A stretch of 43,493 bases of DNA from CAYJLW01 sp964370965. Lineage in GTDB: Bacteria; Actinomycetota; Acidimicrobiia; UBA2766. Shown one piece after another: positions 1 through 7,919 of this stretch; position 1 is the stretch's first letter; every line of letters starts with the position of its first letter. Where the stretch lies: positions 1 through 43,493 of the forward strand of contig CAYJLW010000034.1 of NCBI GenBank assembly GCA_964370965.1. The letters are read 5' to 3'. The notes beneath the pieces were generated by a model that had not been told where the DNA came from, searched no databases, and was given only the letters and a program-made list of their open reading frames with translations. The translations under genes were made by a program, and so were the position numbers.

Positions 1-62
1 CCACCGCGGGCGGCTGGACGCGACGCCCCCTGACCGCATGGTTCGCAGAACTGCTAACCTAG
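1..62 (+). CDS. C-terminal tail of an upstream reading frame (partial)
   Basis: The third frame is open from the window edge to a TAG stop at 60-62 and would give about 19 residues. The stop lies 17 bases before the ATG of the XRE-type antitoxin gene at 80, a spacing common for a toxin gene placed before a HigA-like antitoxin. Nothing in the tail is diagnostic, so a toxin identity is only a guess from position. It could equally be non-coding. Confidence 0.25.
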   Translation, partial: TAGGWTRRPLTAWFAELLT

Positions 63-79
63 GCCGTGAGGTGAGCGAC

Positions 80-421
80 ATGGCCAAGAAGGACAGCCCG
101 ATCGGCAGCAGCGTCGAAGAGCACGTCGCCCAGCGGCGCGCCCGCAGCGCCAAGTACCGCGAGACGCAGGATCGCCTCCGCCCCTTCGAGGAGATCGCCC
201 GGGTCGTGATCATGCGTCGAGCGCAGCTCGGCCTCACTCAGCAGGAACTGGCCGAGCGCATGGGCACCACGAAGTCAGTGATCTCCCGGATCGAGAGCGG
301 CCAGCACCGCACCAGCACCGACACGCTGCGACGCCTCGCCGAAGCCCTCGACGGCCACGCCGTCATCGGCTTCGAGTTCGACTCCGAGGCGCAGGCCCAA
401 CCCGATCTCGTACGCCTGTAG
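80..421 (+). CDS. XRE-family helix-turn-helix protein, HigA-like antitoxin
   Basis: A 113-residue DNA-binding protein. The helix-turn-helix lies at about residues 39-75 and shows the typical run LTQQELAERMGTTKSVISR followed by IESG, then a short acidic C-terminus. Proteins of this size and layout are usually the second gene of a RelE/HigB-type toxin-antitoxin pair, and they repress their own promoter. The toxin would lie to the left of the window. I chose ATG 80 because a purine-rich GTGAGGTGAG stretch precedes it; an upstream in-frame ATG at 38 would add 14 poorly supported residues. It lies on the leftover end of an older mobile element, next to a broken integrase. The family call is firm; the antitoxin role is inferred. 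Confidence 0.75.
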   Translation: MAKKDSPIGSSVEEHVAQRRARSAKYRETQDRLRPFEEIARVVIMRRAQLGLTQQELAERMGTTKSVISRIESGQHRTSTDTLRRLAEALDGHAVIGFEFDSEAQAQPDLVRL

Positions 422-625
422 CTACCACGAGCCGAGGCGCCTGCACGTGGCAGCCAGCGAATGCCCTCGAACCGGGCGCTAGACACACGACAATGCTGCG
501 TGCCCCGCGCGCCGAGTCGGCGTTTCGGGGCAGAGCCTGTCCGCTGAGATCCGAGTTCCGCGAGGACGTGCTTCGCGACGGACCGCCCAGGCACGACGAC
601 ACCCTCGCGCAATGCTTGGTTGGTG

Positions 626-1018
626 ATGATGGAATCGGACGACGATCTCTTCCGGGCGATCGACGACGTTCTGTCGTTCGTCGATCTCGTGGTGCCCAGC
701 GAGATCACGACGGAGCCGAACACGATTGGCGATGTCTTCGGCTGCGCCGCCGTACGCCGCCTCGCTGATTTGCTGCGGGCCGAGACGGCGCTCGCGAGGT
801 CGGGCAACGCAGCGACCTCTCGAGTGATCGGCAGGGCAGCGATCGAGGCCTGGTTGTGGGCCGTGTACCTGTTTCTAGATCCCGACTCCGCTGTCGACCG
901 CCTTGTTGCTGAAAGCGAGGGACACCACCGGCGGCGGCTGATCGGCATGAACCGCCTGTGGGAGCGGATCGTCAGCTTGGGATCTTCCGACCTCGATGGG
1001 CCCGACCAGATCCCGTCT
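626..1018 (+). pseudogene. Truncated hypothetical protein (N-terminal part only)
   Basis: About 130 residues read as a plausible helical protein rich in leucine, alanine and acidic residues, with a segment R-V-I-G-R-A-A-I-E-A-W-L-W-A. This vaguely recalls DUF5677-type proteins, but I cannot place it with confidence. Start codons TTG 620, GTG 623, ATG 626 and ATG 629 are all possible and no good ribosome binding site is visible. The open frame runs on to 1495, but everything right of about 1028 is the antisense of an integrase gene. The true 3' end is therefore missing, and the fusion was made by a deletion or recombination at about 1010-1028. Confidence 0.45.
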
Positions 1019-1027
1019 AGTGCTGAT

Positions 1028-2026
1028 GCGCAAATCGTGAAGCGAGATCGCCGGGATGTCGATCTTGGCCACCGTGCGGTCGAAGAGCTGGCTGAAGATG
1101 TCCGGGTGCATCGAGGTGCCGTCGGCCTTCACGAACACGAGATCATCGGCGGCAGGCTCGACCCCGTCGCGTTCCTCGGTACGGGTCTTGTGCCAGTCGC
1201 GCAGCACCTGCACGATGTCATCGTCGATGTCGATCGTGCGCCGGCTCGTTCCCGTCTTCACGTCCGATATCGAAACTTCGTAGGCCACGGACACCAACGC
1301 CTGACGGACCGACACCCGCCCGGCGTTGAGGTCGAGGTCCCGCCAGCGCAGACCCAGTACCTCGCCTCGGCGCATCCCGGTGTGGGCTGCGAGATAGAAG
1401 GCCGGAGCCATCCGGTGCGCGTCGATCGCGTCCAGGAACCTAACGAGCTGATCAACCTCCCACGCTTTGAGCTCCGGTCTCTTGCGGGCCTGTAGAGACG
1501 GTGCGTCCGCTAGCCCGACGACGTTGCGCACGACGGTGCCCTTGCGGGCGGCGTCGCTCAGCGCCTTGTTCAGCATCACGTGGATGTTGTGCACCGACTT
1601 CGGTGAGAGCCCCTTGGTGTCACCCCGCTCGCCGGGGCTCTTCTTCTTCCGGCCGTTCTTGAGCAACGCCGCGTAGAACACGTCGACGTCCTCGGCCGTG
1701 AGCTTGTCGAGCGGCCGCTTCCCGAGCACGGGGATCACGTGCAGGTCGATGTTGCGCAGGTACGAGTCGTATGTGCTCTTGCGGAGCCGTGCCTCCTGGA
1801 CCGGCAACCACCGCTCGGTCAGGTACTCGCCGAGCGTCAGCTTCTCGCACACCACGGCCTCGCCCCGGTGGCTGCGCTTCACCAGCTCGGCGAAAATCTT
1901 CTCGGCATCGCCGCGCCTCGTACCCGCCGGCACCCAGCGGCGCCGGTACTTACCGGTCTCGGGGTTCACGCCGTCGTAGACGACCGCGTACCACTTCTTG
2001 CCCTTCTTCTGGATGCTTCCGCGCAT
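1028..2026 (-). pseudogene. Tyrosine recombinase (phage-type integrase), C-terminally truncated
   Basis: The first 333 residues of a phage/ICE-type integrase are present: an N-terminal arm-binding part (MRGSIQKKGKKWYAVVYDG), a SAM-like core-binding domain at about 60-170, and the first catalytic box with arginine in TGMRRGEVLGLRW. The homology stops exactly at LHDLR, the start of the H-x-x-R box. The second arginine, the later histidine and the nucleophilic tyrosine are lost, so it cannot recombine DNA. The frame continues to 875 with unrelated residues read antisense to the neighbouring gene. The start is ATG 2026, preceded by AAGGGGACT. It is related in layout to the intact integrase at 23667-24842. 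It belongs to a separate element whose att site is the tRNA fragment at 2373-2419. Confidence 0.85.
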
Positions 2027-2277
2027 CAGAGTCCCCTTCGGATCGAACCGATTGGGGACGTCTGACAGACACGGAGGCCATCGATCCCGGGACGTCCGAC
2101 GAGGATCAGGCGCTGCGCACCCGACTCTACGACCCGCGAACCCGAAGATCGAGGAACAACCCTCCACACACCTCCGGCGCGATGCCCGCGCGGTGCCCCC
2201 GAGACACCGCTCGGAGAGGGGCGCGATACCGGCCTGTGCCTCGTCGTATCGGGCTCGCGCAACCCGTCCCAGGCCGC

Positions 2278-2301
2278 ACAGTAGAAATCACAGTAGAAAT
2301 C
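2278..2301. repeat. Tandem 12-base repeat, possible integrase arm site
   Basis: ACAGTAGAAATC occurs twice with no spacer (2278-2289 and 2290-2301). It lies between the 5' end of the broken integrase and the tRNA-derived att copy. That is where arm-type or excisionase binding sites of a tRNA-integrating element usually lie. The repeat differs from the GTTTGAC repeats of the right-hand element, which fits two integrases of different specificity. Function inferred from position. Confidence 0.5.
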
Positions 2302-2320
2302 CGGCCCTGGAGACATGGAA

Positions 2321-2352
2321 GAGGCCCTCCTCGAAGAGTCGAAAAGGGCCTC
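2321..2352 (-). terminator. Hairpin downstream of the tRNA-fMet 3' copy, likely intrinsic terminator
   Basis: GAGGCCCT (2321-2328) pairs with AGGGCCTC (2345-2352), an 8-base perfect stem followed on the minus strand by TTCC. It sits 20 bases past the 3' end of the displaced tRNA fragment, the position expected for a tRNA terminator. The intact tRNA has its own hairpin at 27396-27417. Confidence 0.55.
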
Positions 2353-2372
2353 TCACCTGGTACTTCAGTTGG

Positions 2373-2419
2373 TGGCGGGGGCAGGATTTGAACCTGCGAC
2401 CTTCGGGTTATGAGCCCGA
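2373..2419 (-). repeat. attL: displaced 3' part of tRNA-fMet (47 bases)
   Basis: These 47 bases match 27435-27481, the 3' part of the intact initiator tRNA from the anticodon loop to the discriminator base, at 45 of 47 positions. The two differences (2382 C against T, 2396 G against A) pair with each other in the T stem, so the stem is kept. Beyond 2419 the similarity stops and no 5' half of a tRNA follows. This is the classical scar left when an element integrates at the 3' end of a tRNA gene. It is also the right boundary of the older element to its left. Confidence 0.9.
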
Positions 2420-2532
2420 GCCTGGTGTCCGGGGTTGTGTCGGCTCCTTCGCGAAGGTGCTGGCCTGGACCGGTTTCGGTACGCCTCGATCGCTCTCGTG
2501 ACCTATGCAGCTTGCCTCATCCGGCGCCGTTC

Positions 2533-2552
2533 GTTTGACACAGGTTTGACAC
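2533..2552. promoter_or_regulatory. Paired GTTTGACAC repeats at the left end, probable integrase arm sites
   Basis: GTTTGACAC occurs at 2533-2541 and 2544-2552, an 11-base period. The same GTTTGAC pair with the same 11-base period occurs near the other end at 27358-27376, in the same orientation. Matching short repeats inside both ends of an integrated element are typical arm-type binding sites for the N-terminal domain of a tyrosine integrase. The family knowledge is general; the binding is inferred. Confidence 0.6.
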
Positions 2553-2594
2553 GGCGTTGCCCGCCACGGGACGCCGCCGTGCGAGAATCCACCG

Positions 2595-3089
2595 ATGGAG
2601 TTCTGGCAGCAACTGGCCCTCGTGACGCTTGGCGGCGTCATCGCCTTTTGGCCCATCTACCTCGTTGAGCGATGTCGCCGACGACACGACCAGGCCGATC
2701 GTCTTCGCGTGTTGTGCGTCCGATTCGCTGCCGAGGTCACTCGCACCAAGTTCGAGACGCTCATGCTCCGAGGTCGGGTGCTGTCGTCACGAGCGGCGGG
2801 CGAATCGACCGTCCCCCCGGATCCGCTTGACATGCCCGAGGGCGCAGTCCGCGACACGGCCATCGGGATTGACGAGCTACGCGACCAGATCAGCTACACA
2901 CTCGAAGAGATCAAGATCACCGGGACTCCTCACATGGGCCAGCTCGCCGAGGATGTGCTTCACAAGCTCTCTGCACTTGACGGAGTCGCTCGAGGCTCGC
3001 CCGAGGACGAAACGAGATGGAACGAACGGGAACAGGCGTTCAGCACTGCGATGAGGCAGTTTCGGGACGAGGCCCGTCGTGTGGCTTGA
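2595..3089 (+). CDS. Hypothetical membrane-anchored protein
   Basis: 164 residues. A single hydrophobic segment at about residues 6-25 (QLALVTLGGVIAFWPIYLV) is followed directly by an arginine-rich stretch (ERCRRRH), which predicts an N-terminal anchor with the remainder in the cytoplasm. The rest is helical and charged with no motif I recognise. It is the first gene inside the element's left boundary. No clear ribosome binding site precedes ATG 2595. Function unknown. Confidence 0.6.
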   Translation: MEFWQQLALVTLGGVIAFWPIYLVERCRRRHDQADRLRVLCVRFAAEVTRTKFETLMLRGRVLSSRAAGESTVPPDPLDMPEGAVRDTAIGIDELRDQISYTLEEIKITGTPHMGQLAEDVLHKLSALDGVARGSPEDETRWNEREQAFSTAMRQFRDEARRVA

Positions 3090-3315
3090 GGACCGAGGTC
3101 GGGCTGCTCGGCCCTTGAGGGGGCCACCCAGGCTGTCGAGCAATAGCAGTTCAGACGCGCCCCGTAAGCGCACTCCGGTGGTGGCCAACTCACGTCGATC
3201 AATGCCGAAGCTGGCGAACAGCTCATGTGCGAGTTCACCAAGCTCGGGAAGACTAGACCCTGAACTTGTTGACGAGGTGCCGTCGCCTGCTCCAGGTGGA
3301 GAGAGGAGGACAGCC

Positions 3316-3600
3316 GTGACGCACTTCGTGCTGCGCTACGAGCGGCTCCTCGGACACGCAGACGTCGAGGAGATCGACGACGTCGCCAAGGCGTTCGCGC
3401 GCCTCTTCGAGCTCGAGCACGAGACCGCCCATCTCGACGACGTCGAGGGCGTCCTACTCTCGGCGGAGAACCGCTCCGTGATTGAACGGACCCACGCCCG
3501 CTACTTGCGATCGGTCGTAGAGTTCAGCGGGGATTTCGCCAAGGCGGTCGAGTCTGGGCCACGGGCCACACGGTTCGCAACCCTACGCCCAGCTCACTGA
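3316..3600 (+). CDS. Small hypothetical acidic protein
   Basis: 94 residues from GTG 3316, chosen because an excellent ribosome binding site (GAGAGGAGG) ends seven bases before it. The open frame extends back to 3079, but that part is low-complexity and overlaps the previous gene. The product is helical and rich in Glu/Asp (VEEIDDVAKAFARLFELEHE, then LDDVEGVL). I do not recognise a family. Confidence 0.55.
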   Translation: MTHFVLRYERLLGHADVEEIDDVAKAFARLFELEHETAHLDDVEGVLLSAENRSVIERTHARYLRSVVEFSGDFAKAVESGPRATRFATLRPAH

Positions 3601-3924
3601 CGGCCTGGCCGCGCAGACCACTGCGGTGACCGGGTCAGCGTCTGAGGGCGGCCACGTCGGCCAGAGCGGCCAGGGGCGAGCAGGGCCGCTCCAGACGTGA
3701 GAAACTCGCGGCGTTGAGCGGCAAACAGGCTCTCCTCGACGACGGCACCCTCGACGCCCTCGGACGCCTCGTGGACGACGTCGCCGAGCGACAGGGCGGA
3801 GAGCCACCCGGCTGAGTTGGGTCGGAAGGGGAGAAGGGGAGGCGACGGTGAAGCAGCCAGGAGTGGGGTTGCACGACTCGGCGTTCTCCGACGGTGCCAA
3901 CGTCAAGGTCGGGTAGGTGACGGC
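3601..3924 (+). other. Gene-poor stretch with a short coding-like remnant
   Basis: No complete gene is visible. One frame between about 3629 and the TGA at 3813-3815 reads like a protein end (LSGKQALLDDGTLDALGRL...), but it has no ATG or GTG; a TTG at 3714 would give 33 residues. It is in a different frame from the gene ending at 3600, so it may be a decayed or frameshifted tail. The 3816-3924 part is the purine-rich leader of the exonuclease gene. Confidence 0.4.
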
Positions 3925-5205
3925 ATGGGACTCTTAGATCGCTTCCGGCGACAGGCCCAGGATCGGCCGACGACGCCCCAGGCGCCGCCGCCTCGACGGC
4001 GCCACATGTTCTCTGTCGTCGACGTCGAAACAACCGGTCTGGACCCGCAAAGAGACCGAATCGTCGAGATGGCAATCGTTCAAACGGACGGGCAAGACAT
4101 CACGAGCCAGTGGTGCACCCTCGTGAACCCCGGCACAGGTGACGCCGGGCCCACGAGGATCCACGGGATCGCCTCGGAGTGGCTCGCCGCAGCACCGTCC
4201 TTCGACGACCTGGTGGGGGACATCTCTGCCCGCCTTGTAGGTCGGGTGCCCGTCGCCCACAACGCCCTTTTCGACTTCGCGTTCATCGACAGCGAACTTG
4301 CCAGGGCCGGCCTCAGGTCCGGGGACTACACGGCGGCCTGTTCGATGGAGCTGGCGACGACACTGGGTTTGCCGGGGAGTCTGCGGGCGGCGTGCCAACA
4401 CATGGGCATACCACACCAGCCGCACTCGGCCATCAACGACGCACTGGCGACGGCGCAACTCTTCGGAATGTTGCTCCAGTACGTCGACCCCATCTCCTTC
4501 GACGGCAAGGCTGCGCCTCCGGGATGTTTCCCGGAGGTGGGACCTTCGGGTCTCGTCGTCAACAGGGCCGAAGCTAGGGAGGTGACCGCTGCACGGGACT
4601 TCCTTGCCGCCGCCATGGCCTCACTTCCCGCTCACGAGACGGGAACCGCCCCCCGTACGGCCGCCACCGAGAGTTACCTGGCCCTCCTCGGTGATGCCCT
4701 CATGGACGGTTACCTGAGTCCGGAGGAGCAACGCCAACTCCTCGACCTCGCCGGCCGGCTGGGCCTCTCAGAGGCCGAGATCCGCGATGTCCACCACGAG
4801 TTCGTTCTATCTCTGTTGGACGCAGCCTTGGCAGACCGCCGCGTGAGCAGGGACGAACGCAACCAGGTCGAGACGGCCGCGGCGTGGCTTGGTGTCGACC
4901 TGTCCGACTGGGACGCCAAAGTGAAGGCCGCCCGGGCCCGGGTCAAGGCCGCTCAAAAGAGGTTCCGAGACGAGATGAACGGCAAGGCCGTTGTCTTCAC
5001 GGGGCGCGGTGTCCACCCCAGGAACATCCAGTCCGCGCTTGCCGCCAAGCACGGCATGACCGTGAAGTCATCTGTCGGCAAAGGGGTAGCGCTCGTGGTG
5101 GCCGGCGCCGAGGGCCCGGAGACTGGTGCCACAACCAAGGCCCGCGAACAAGACATCCCCATCATCGTGGAATCCGTGTTCTGGGAACGCCTGGGCGAAC
5201 TCTGA
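3925..5205 (+). CDS. DnaQ-like 3'-5' exonuclease fused to TerB-like and BRCT domains
   Basis: 426 residues. Residues about 28-185 form a DEDDh exonuclease: Exo I with D33 and E35 (DVETTG), Exo II with AHNALFD (D117), and Exo III with H167 and D172 (HSAIND). All acidic metal ligands and the histidine are present, so it should degrade DNA or RNA 3'-5'. Residues about 245-340 are helical and resemble TerB-type domains, with two acidic turns (DGYLSPEE, DRRVSRDE). Residues 353-426 are a BRCT domain (GKAVVFTGRG...), which usually binds phosphoproteins or DNA ends. ATG 3925 follows TAGGTGACGGC; the longer frame from 3817 has no supporting content. It probably shares a transcript with the DUF2510-motif gene 72 bases downstream. 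A second, differently built exonuclease-BRCT protein lies opposite at 6109-7014. The domains are clear; the role in the element is unknown. Confidence 0.85.
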   Translation: MGLLDRFRRQAQDRPTTPQAPPPRRRHMFSVVDVETTGLDPQRDRIVEMAIVQTDGQDITSQWCTLVNPGTGDAGPTRIHGIASEWLAAAPSFDDLVGDISARLVGRVPVAHNALFDFAFIDSELARAGLRSGDYTAACSMELATTLGLPGSLRAACQHMGIPHQPHSAINDALATAQLFGMLLQYVDPISFDGKAAPPGCFPEVGPSGLVVNRAEAREVTAARDFLAAAMASLPAHETGTAPRTAATESYLALLGDALMDGYLSPEEQRQLLDLAGRLGLSEAEIRDVHHEFVLSLLDAALADRRVSRDERNQVETAAAWLGVDLSDWDAKVKAARARVKAAQKRFRDEMNGKAVVFTGRGVHPRNIQSALAAKHGMTVKSSVGKGVALVVAGAEGPETGATTKAREQDIPIIVESVFWERLGEL

Positions 5206-5277
5206 ACGGAGGGGGAGCACCCGATGGCACCGCGAGCGCCCGATAGGCAGGACCGTCGAACACAACGGGGGAGGTGG

Positions 5278-5964
5278 ATGGCGACGCCGCCCGGCTGGTA
5301 CCCGGACCCGGACGGGCAGCCCTTCGAGCACATCAGCTCGGAGCGGAGGCGACGCCTCGTCGCAACTCACCGCCTGCAGCGCTCTTCGCAAGTATCCTGC
5401 GATACCGTGGGTGCCGGTAAAGCGGATCGGAAGGTGCACCGCCGCACGGCGGAGATCACACGGCGGACGTTCTCGATCTGCGACCAGATCATGGACCAGT
5501 TGCACGAAGACGTCGCCGCAGGTCGCGTCCCGGTCGAAGTGGAGACCTTCGACGCGGTCTCCTCTCACGTGAAGAAGTCCTCATATCTTCCCCTGCCCGA
5601 AGGGGTAGGGAAGAAGGCCGGCACGAAGGCGTACGAGAACGAATGCGAGATCGTCTCGACGGTCCTCGATTCTCGGATCGCGTCGGGCGAGCTAGAGCGC
5701 CGTGTGCTGAAACGCCTCCTGACGGAGCGTGGGGTGGAGGCTAAGGACTGCAATCAGGGGTCGCCAGCGTGGTGCCTTCGAGTGGGCCTCCGGGGCGGGT
5801 ACGTACTGATCCACCAGCGGGGCCGCGGTGGGGACCAATGGCTGTTGTTCTACAACGCCTCCGGCGCCCACCGGAGAACCGTACCCGTTCACCGGTCGCG
5901 TCGGGCCTCGTTTGAGCACGTGGCAGATCTCGTTGTGGAGGCCCTGAACCGTCACGTTCCTTGA
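5278..5964 (+). CDS. Protein with an N-terminal DUF2510-type motif, unknown function
   Basis: 228 residues from ATG 5278, which follows GGGGGAGGTGG. The first residues PPGWYPDPDGQP match the first half of a DUF2510 domain, a short motif often found at the N-terminus of actinobacterial proteins. The usual second half with R-W-W-D-G is missing. The middle (about 60-170) is charged and helical. The C-terminal part (YVLIHQRGRGGDQWLLFYNA...) looks like a small beta-rich domain. It lies 72 bases after the exonuclease-TerB-BRCT gene and is convergent with the second exonuclease-BRCT gene. It may be an adaptor for either nuclease, but that is inference from position. Confidence 0.65.
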   Translation: MATPPGWYPDPDGQPFEHISSERRRRLVATHRLQRSSQVSCDTVGAGKADRKVHRRTAEITRRTFSICDQIMDQLHEDVAAGRVPVEVETFDAVSSHVKKSSYLPLPEGVGKKAGTKAYENECEIVSTVLDSRIASGELERRVLKRLLTERGVEAKDCNQGSPAWCLRVGLRGGYVLIHQRGRGGDQWLLFYNASGAHRRTVPVHRSRRASFEHVADLVVEALNRHVP

Positions 5965-6108
5965 GCGTCGTTATCGACCGCTCCGCAGTCGAGCGCGGTC
6001 TGCGGGTCGATGGAAAGGATGTCGAGACGCTCTCGCTGATGGGCCTCCACGTCCCGGTACTCCCACAGGCTCAGGCAGCGCCACTGCTCATCGGGAAATG
6101 GGCATGGG

Positions 6109-7014
6109 TCAGCCGCCGCCGAGCAACTGCAGGAACTCTCGTTCGGAGACGACCTCAATGTCGATACCGCTTCCGATGAGTCCCTCAACTCTTCTCATCT
6201 TCCCAGAACGTTCCCCGTCTACGAAGCGGGAGAACTCCTGGTCTCCGACTACCAGATAGTCCACGTTAGTACTCATCGAGTTCGCGCACGTCCCGCCGAC
6301 GTTCACGACATGTTGCATGGCGTCCGCTCGAACCATTGACTGCAGCGTGCCGGTGAACACAACGAGGGCTCCGTGGAACGGGTGGGACTCATCGAAGGTA
6401 TCGGTCTGCGGCGTGATGTGTTTCGGGCGTAGGTGTTTGGCCCGACAGGGCAGGTAGCCCGCTGCGAACATACGACCCGGAACGAAGTCCAGCTTGTCAG
6501 CAGCTTCCCGCGGGTCTGCCACTGCGATGGCGTCACAGGCAGACAGGGCGATCCTGGCACACGCGATGGCATCTTCGGCAGGATCGTGATGGATGAAGTC
6601 AATGCCACAGTAGTCAGCCACGATATCGAGGCAGTAGCTATGCAGGTCCGGCCATGTCTTCTTGGACAGGATCCTCGTGCAGAAGTATTCGAAGTCGGGA
6701 TAACTCACACCGTAGAGATCTGCAGTCTGACGCAATACCGACATATCGAAGCCGGCGTTATGCGCTAAGACGCTCCTCCCGGCGATGACCTGGCCAACTT
6801 CGCCCCATACATCGGGGAACTCGGGCTTATCACGAACCATGTCAGGTGTGATGCCGTGAATCATGACGTTGTAGGGGTTGAAGTCGAGGTCCCGTGGCCG
6901 GATGAGCCAGGAGCAGGAACTGATTGCGCGACCGTCGACGAGCGCCACGCCCACGGCGCAGGCGCTTCCTCGCGTCTCGTTCGCTGTCTCGAAGTCAATA
7001 GCAGCCCACGCCAC
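6109..7014 (-). CDS. DEDDh exonuclease fused to a C-terminal BRCT domain
   Basis: 301 residues. Exo I is at the very start (D7 and E9 in IDFETA), Exo II at residues 85-90 (HNAGFD), and Exo III at H143 and D148 (HHDPAED). The BRCT domain covers about 214-301 (ALVVFTGTLQ, then NVDYLVVGD). This is the layout of stand-alone DNA polymerase III epsilon-like proteins. I chose GTG 7014 because these proteins normally begin within a few residues of IDFE and a GGGGGGC stretch precedes it; the frame is open up to 7179. It converges on the DUF2510-motif gene. It lacks the TerB-like domain of the exonuclease at 3925, so the two are not simple duplicates. Catalytic residues look intact. Confidence 0.85.
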   Translation of the reverse strand: MAWAAIDFETANETRGSACAVGVALVDGRAISSCSWLIRPRDLDFNPYNVMIHGITPDMVRDKPEFPDVWGEVGQVIAGRSVLAHNAGFDMSVLRQTADLYGVSYPDFEYFCTRILSKKTWPDLHSYCLDIVADYCGIDFIHHDPAEDAIACARIALSACDAIAVADPREAADKLDFVPGRMFAAGYLPCRAKHLRPKHITPQTDTFDESHPFHGALVVFTGTLQSMVRADAMQHVVNVGGTCANSMSTNVDYLVVGDQEFSRFVDGERSGKMRRVEGLIGSGIDIEVVSEREFLQLLGGG

Positions 7015-7067
7015 AGCGCCCCCCGCGACGACGTCCACTGGTGAGGCATGGTAGCGGAGCACTGTGA

Positions 7068-7172
7068 CGCCAACACTGGCGTCAGACTCACCAACGGCCC
7101 TCCGGTTGGTACCCGGACCCTTCCGGGCAGGCCGGGCACCGGTGGTGGGACGGCTACCAATGGGCACCATGA
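7068..7172 (+). pseudogene. Orphan DUF2510 motif without a start codon
   Basis: In one frame, closed by TGA at 7065 and TGA at 7170-7172, the sequence encodes a textbook DUF2510 core: GWYPDPSG followed by HRWWDGYQW. There is no ATG, GTG or TTG in the frame. It lies in the upstream region of the exonuclease-BRCT gene on the other strand. The gene at 5278 has only the first half of this motif, so this may be a remnant of a second DUF2510 gene whose body has been lost. Confidence 0.5.
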
Positions 7173-7192
7173 ACCACACCCGGGGATAGGTC

Positions 7193-7786
7193 GTGGAGCC
7201 GGACCGAGGCGCCTACCATCGCTTCGTGACGACCGACTGTGCTCGCAAGTGGGTAGGCAAGCGGCTGATCAAGATGGGTCGAGCGGTGCAGCCCTCGGTT
7301 CCCGAGGGCCCCCCTCTTGGTGCTTGGAGGGACCAATGGGACCGGATCTCTCTGGGTCTTGCGCGCATCGAGCACGTCTATGAGGGACGACCCGAGCCAG
7401 AGGGGGGGACGGCAGGCGCCGCCTACGACGTCTTCACGTTCTTCGTGAGTTGCCATCACCTCGTGGATTGGATCGAGAGCGATGAAACTGTGCCGAGGCG
7501 GACGCGTAAGAGGGCCGACCGCCTCGTCTGCAAGTCCGGCGATCTGAGCATCTGCGCTGACCTCGCCAATCGAACCAAGCACTGCTCGCTCACGGGTACG
7601 CAGACGGGGGATACCTCAACTGGCCCCAGCGGGAACGCCGCCAATGTGATGATCGGCCGGGGAGCAAGCCACGCGTTTCGGGTCTCGAGCGCCGGGGTCG
7701 AGCGCGACGCGCGCGAGCTGGCGAGGTCATGTGTCGCCGAATGGACGAGGTTCCTCACCGCTCGAGGACTTCCCATGCGGGATTGA
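7193..7786 (+). CDS. Hypothetical protein with a DLANRTKH motif
   Basis: 197 residues from GTG 7193, preceded by GGGGATAGG. The central part reads FFVSCHHLVDWI, then LSICADLANRTKH. This combination of an aromatic-rich helix and a D-L-A-N-x-x-K-H motif recurs in uncharacterised bacterial proteins, but I know of no assigned function. No membrane segment or signal peptide is seen. It is the last gene before the regulatory gap in front of DISARM and is on the same strand as DISARM. Confidence 0.65.
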   Translation: MEPDRGAYHRFVTTDCARKWVGKRLIKMGRAVQPSVPEGPPLGAWRDQWDRISLGLARIEHVYEGRPEPEGGTAGAAYDVFTFFVSCHHLVDWIESDETVPRRTRKRADRLVCKSGDLSICADLANRTKHCSLTGTQTGDTSTGPSGNAANVMIGRGASHAFRVSSAGVERDARELARSCVAEWTRFLTARGLPMRD

Positions 7787-7863
7787 GGCGAGGCTGAGGG
7801 CTAGGTGTGATGACCGGGGAGGTTGTCCCTGGCGGGACGGGGTGGGTGGTTCCGCGATGAGTT

Positions 7864-7919
7864 GAGCCCTCCGAGCAAGGCGGTGGGTCTCGACAACTCA
7901 CGACTTGCCGGGAGGGCTC
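7864..7919. repeat. Imperfect 16-base inverted repeat
   Basis: Positions 7864-7879 and 7904-7919 are inverted copies of each other with two mismatches; the outer nine bases (GAGCCCTCC and GGAGGGCTC) are perfect. The enclosed loop is 24 bases. It ends directly at the GTG of the IS481-like remnant. It could be the leader structure of that insertion sequence or a transcription barrier between the 7193 gene and DISARM. Confidence 0.5.

Noticed and set aside
620..1495. A full 291-residue protein on the plus strand
   Set aside because: Everything after about 1028 is antisense to a clear integrase sequence, so only the N-terminal part is real.
5952..6188. Small minus-strand frame between the convergent genes (CPFPDEQWRCLSLWEYRD...)
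   Set aside because: It looks somewhat protein-like but overlaps the end of the exonuclease gene and has no usable start codon beyond it.
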